Source: Lactobacillaceae bacterium UBA5807 (GTDB lineage Bacteria; Bacillota; Bacilli; Lactobacillales; Lactobacillaceae). Taken from it: a stretch of 5,348 nt of DNA. The DNA is taken from positions 1 to 5,348 of the forward strand of contig DIDF01000006.1 of NCBI GenBank assembly GCA_002418005.1, written 5' to 3'. The notes under the pieces were generated by a model. It saw nothing but the letters and a program-made list of their open reading frames with translations, did no database searches and had not been told where the DNA came from. The position numbers and the translations under genes were made by a program. The first letter of the stretch is position 1. Every line of letters begins with the position of its first letter. Below are positions 3,974 through 5,348 of this stretch, piece by piece.

Positions 3974-4759
3974 ATGACTTTAAAAATTAACGAGTATTTG
4001 CTAGATTGTCGTGACAACGAACTAGCTACTAACACGATTAAAAATTATGCCAATACGCTTAAAAGATTGGACACATGGCTGGCTGGAAAACCACTGACTA
4101 AGGAGTCTTTGATTGAATACAAGCTTAGTTTGAAGGAAAGTGACCACTACAAGCTGACTACTCTGAATCAGAAGATTACAGCCATTAATATCTATCTCAA
4201 TTGGGATAACAAATCAGCTTTGATACTCAAACAATTTCGGCATCAAACTACCGTTCATCGTGAATCGATTAATCAGAATGAATACCATCGTTTGCTAAAA
4301 TATTCAGATGGGGAATTACGCTTGTTAATCCTTACAATCGGTAATACTGGTCTACGGATAAGTGAGGTATGTGCACTTAAAAAGTCTGATTTAGAGGGCC
4401 GGGTTATTTCTGTTGAGAACAAAGGAAAAACTCGTTCTGTAGCTATTCCAGTATTTGTTAAAAAACAATTGAAACGTTTTATGCTCGGTAAGCAAGATGA
4501 CGCCATTATATTCTGTAAAACTCAGTCCTGGTATCGGAAAGAGTTGAAAAGCTTGTCCGAACCAGCACGGATTAAAAAATCAAAGATATATCCACACTCA
4601 TTGCGTCACTATTTTGCTAAGCAGTTTATTAAAAATGGTGGCGATTCAACGGAACTACAACAGATGCTAGGCCATGCCAGTATTCAAACTACAACAATCT
4701 ATACACATATGGATCCTAACGAACTTTCAGATAAATTTCGGGAGATTCACAACGTCTAA
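3974..4759 (+). CDS. Tyrosine recombinase/integrase, compact XerC/XerD-like
   Basis: This 261-aa enzyme cuts and rejoins DNA through a 3'-phosphotyrosine intermediate. A SAM-like core-binding domain covers about residues 1-85 (NTIKNYANTLKRLDTWL), and the catalytic domain about 100-255. The catalytic set is visible: R128 in NTGLRISEV, K152 near NKGKTR, H208 and R211 in HSLRHYFAKQF, H234 in MLGHASIQTT, and the nucleophile Y243 in TTIYTHMDP. It lacks the N-terminal arm-binding domain that makes most Firmicute phage integrases 350-400 aa, so it is closer to XerC/XerD or plasmid-type recombinases. GAGGTG at 3964-3969 is its ribosome binding site at a short 4-nt spacing. It sits between early genes and the replication gene, not at the prophage edge. 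Roles could be integration, excision or resolution of multimers after replication. Confidence 0.92.
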   Translation: MTLKINEYLLDCRDNELATNTIKNYANTLKRLDTWLAGKPLTKESLIEYKLSLKESDHYKLTTLNQKITAINIYLNWDNKSALILKQFRHQTTVHRESINQNEYHRLLKYSDGELRLLILTIGNTGLRISEVCALKKSDLEGRVISVENKGKTRSVAIPVFVKKQLKRFMLGKQDDAIIFCKTQSWYRKELKSLSEPARIKKSKIYPHSLRHYFAKQFIKNGGDSTELQQMLGHASIQTTTIYTHMDPNELSDKFREIHNV

Positions 4760-4793
4760 TTGATGATGAATAAGATTGGAGGCAAGTAAAACC

Positions 4794-5348
4794 ATGGCAA
4801 GACTCATAAAGAGAACTAATAATGCTTATACGAATGTGAGTAACAAAGTTGTTAGAGATGCTAGTCTTAGTTGGAAGGCTAGAGGGATATTTATATATCT
4901 ATGGAGCCAATCTGATAATTGGAACTTCTATGTTAGTGAAATTGAACGACATTCAGTTGATGGACGAGAATCTCTGCAAAACGGATTAAAAGAATTGGAA
5001 AATGCTGGATATTTAGTCCGGTCCGTTAAGTTTGACGAAATCAAAAAGATAAAAGGAATGGAGTGGATTTTATCAGATATCCCGTCGAACGGGAAACCCG
5101 TCGGACGGGAAACCCGTCCAAGGGAAAACCCGTCACTAAGAACTACTAATAATAAGAATTACCAAAATAAAGAAATACTAAGTACAAGTAAAAACCATAG
5201 TGTAGGTAGCACAGAAAATGGGTTTCCTTGGCAATCTATAATTGACTACCTTAACGAAAAAACTGGCAAGCATTTTAAACACACTAGTACTAATAAAGGA
5301 TTCGTTGTATCGCGTTATCATGATGGATTCACCGCCAATGATATGCGA
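4794..5348 (+). CDS. Phage replication protein (replisome organizer type), 3' end cut by the window
   Basis: The visible 185 residues start at ATG 4794 with GGAGG (4778-4782) at a rather long 11 nt. The N-terminus is a winged helix-turn-helix (residues about 10-80: NKVVRDASLSWKARGIFIYLW, FYVSEIERHSVDGRESLQNGL, ELENAGYLVRS), as in replisome organizers that bind origin iterons. A low-complexity polar linker (residues about 97-142) is partly encoded by the iterons. The end begins the conserved phage C-terminal domain (TIGR02220): SIIDYLNEKTGKHFKHTSTNK, then DGFTANDMR. That domain probably contacts the helicase or loader, which should lie just downstream. The gene follows the integrase by 34 nt in the same direction. 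The reading frame is open to the last base, so the gene continues beyond the window. Confidence 0.9.
   Translation, partial: MARLIKRTNNAYTNVSNKVVRDASLSWKARGIFIYLWSQSDNWNFYVSEIERHSVDGRESLQNGLKELENAGYLVRSVKFDEIKKIKGMEWILSDIPSNGKPVGRETRPRENPSLRTTNNKNYQNKEILSTSKNHSVGSTENGFPWQSIIDYLNEKTGKHFKHTSTNKGFVVSRYHDGFTANDMR
5081..5134. repeat. Iterons: 3.4 tandem copies of a 16-bp palindromic repeat, likely replication origin
   Basis: Copies lie at 5081-5096 (CCCGTCGAACGGGAAA), 5097-5112 (CCCGTCGGACGGGAAA), 5113-5128 (CCCGTCCAAGGGAAAA) and a partial 5129-5134 (CCCGTC). The first two contain a 5-bp inverted repeat CCCGT-N3-ACGGG. Since 16 is not a multiple of 3, each copy is read in a different frame and the encoded peptide does not repeat, so the DNA itself appears selected. 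The location inside the replication gene matches phage origins such as those of lactococcal phages r1t and TP901-1. Confidence 0.85.
5135..5206. other. AT-rich tract next to iterons, candidate DNA-unwinding element
   Basis: Directly after the GC-rich iterons comes a strongly A/T-rich stretch (for example ACTACTAATAATAAGAATT and AATAAAGAAATACTAAG) that encodes an Asn/Lys/Thr/Ser-rich linker. The contrast in composition and the adjacency are typical of an iteron-plus-unwinding-element origin. The right boundary is approximate. Confidence 0.5.

Noticed and set aside
4273..4506. Minus-strand 77-codon frame inside the integrase
   Set aside because: It lies wholly within the catalytic domain of a clear recombinase and lacks its own start signals.
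4760..4793. Short leader frame (MMNKIGGK) before the replication gene, similar to the sequence before the Cro-position gene
   Set aside because: TTGATGAATAA followed by GGAGGC and ACCATG occurs in both leaders, but the shared bases are mainly ribosome binding site and start context. The similarity is too short to call a regulatory repeat.

Overview
The window is AT-rich, with strong AGGAGG-type ribosome binding sites. Its protein families (MscL, an ImmA-type peptidase, Rha-type antirepressor, TIGR02220-type replication protein) point to a low-GC Firmicute, most likely a member of the Lactobacillaceae. It covers a chromosome-to-prophage junction and the lysogeny-control, early and replication-start regions of a temperate phage or phage-derived element. 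The species cannot be fixed from the sequence.

Left end, chromosome side (about 1-507, minus strand): an 89-nt tRNA-like gene with glycine-type acceptor, D and T arms but an anticodon arm that does not fold normally; a perfect 10-bp hairpin; and mscL, which carries an in-frame UAA at codon 7 behind its proper start and ribosome binding site. The junction must lie in the roughly 51 nt between mscL and the peptidase gene. No integrase, attL core or terminator is visible there.

Switch region (559-1809): a leftward operon with a 108-aa XRE repressor lacking a self-cleavage domain, followed by an ImmA/IrrE-type metallopeptidase. This implies induction by proteolysis of the repressor. Across a 257-bp gap lies a rightward operon beginning with a small HTH protein in the Cro position. 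Three related 15-bp dyads sit on the two predicted promoters: two over the repressor promoter and one immediately upstream of the rightward -10.

Early region (1812-3842): a Rha plus KilAC (ANT) antirepressor, then several small genes. Two small minus-strand genes (70 and 71 aa) are embedded against the rightward direction. Each is preceded by a near-identical promoter-plus-ribosome-binding-site cassette, and each converges on a tiny rightward ORF (39 and 28 aa) that overlaps its 3' end. A second small XRE regulator is divergent from the 71-aa gene. This looks like a secondary, separately controlled module within the early operon and is the best candidate here for something undescribed. A 54-aa single-pass membrane protein and a 67-aa unknown follow, overlapping.

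Right end (3974-5348): a compact 261-aa tyrosine recombinase with a full catalytic set and no arm-binding domain, placed inside the early region rather than at the prophage edge. It is followed by a replisome-organizer-type replication protein cut by the window end. That gene contains 3.4 copies of a 16-bp iteron with an internal palindrome, then an AT-rich tract, which is the likely phage origin.
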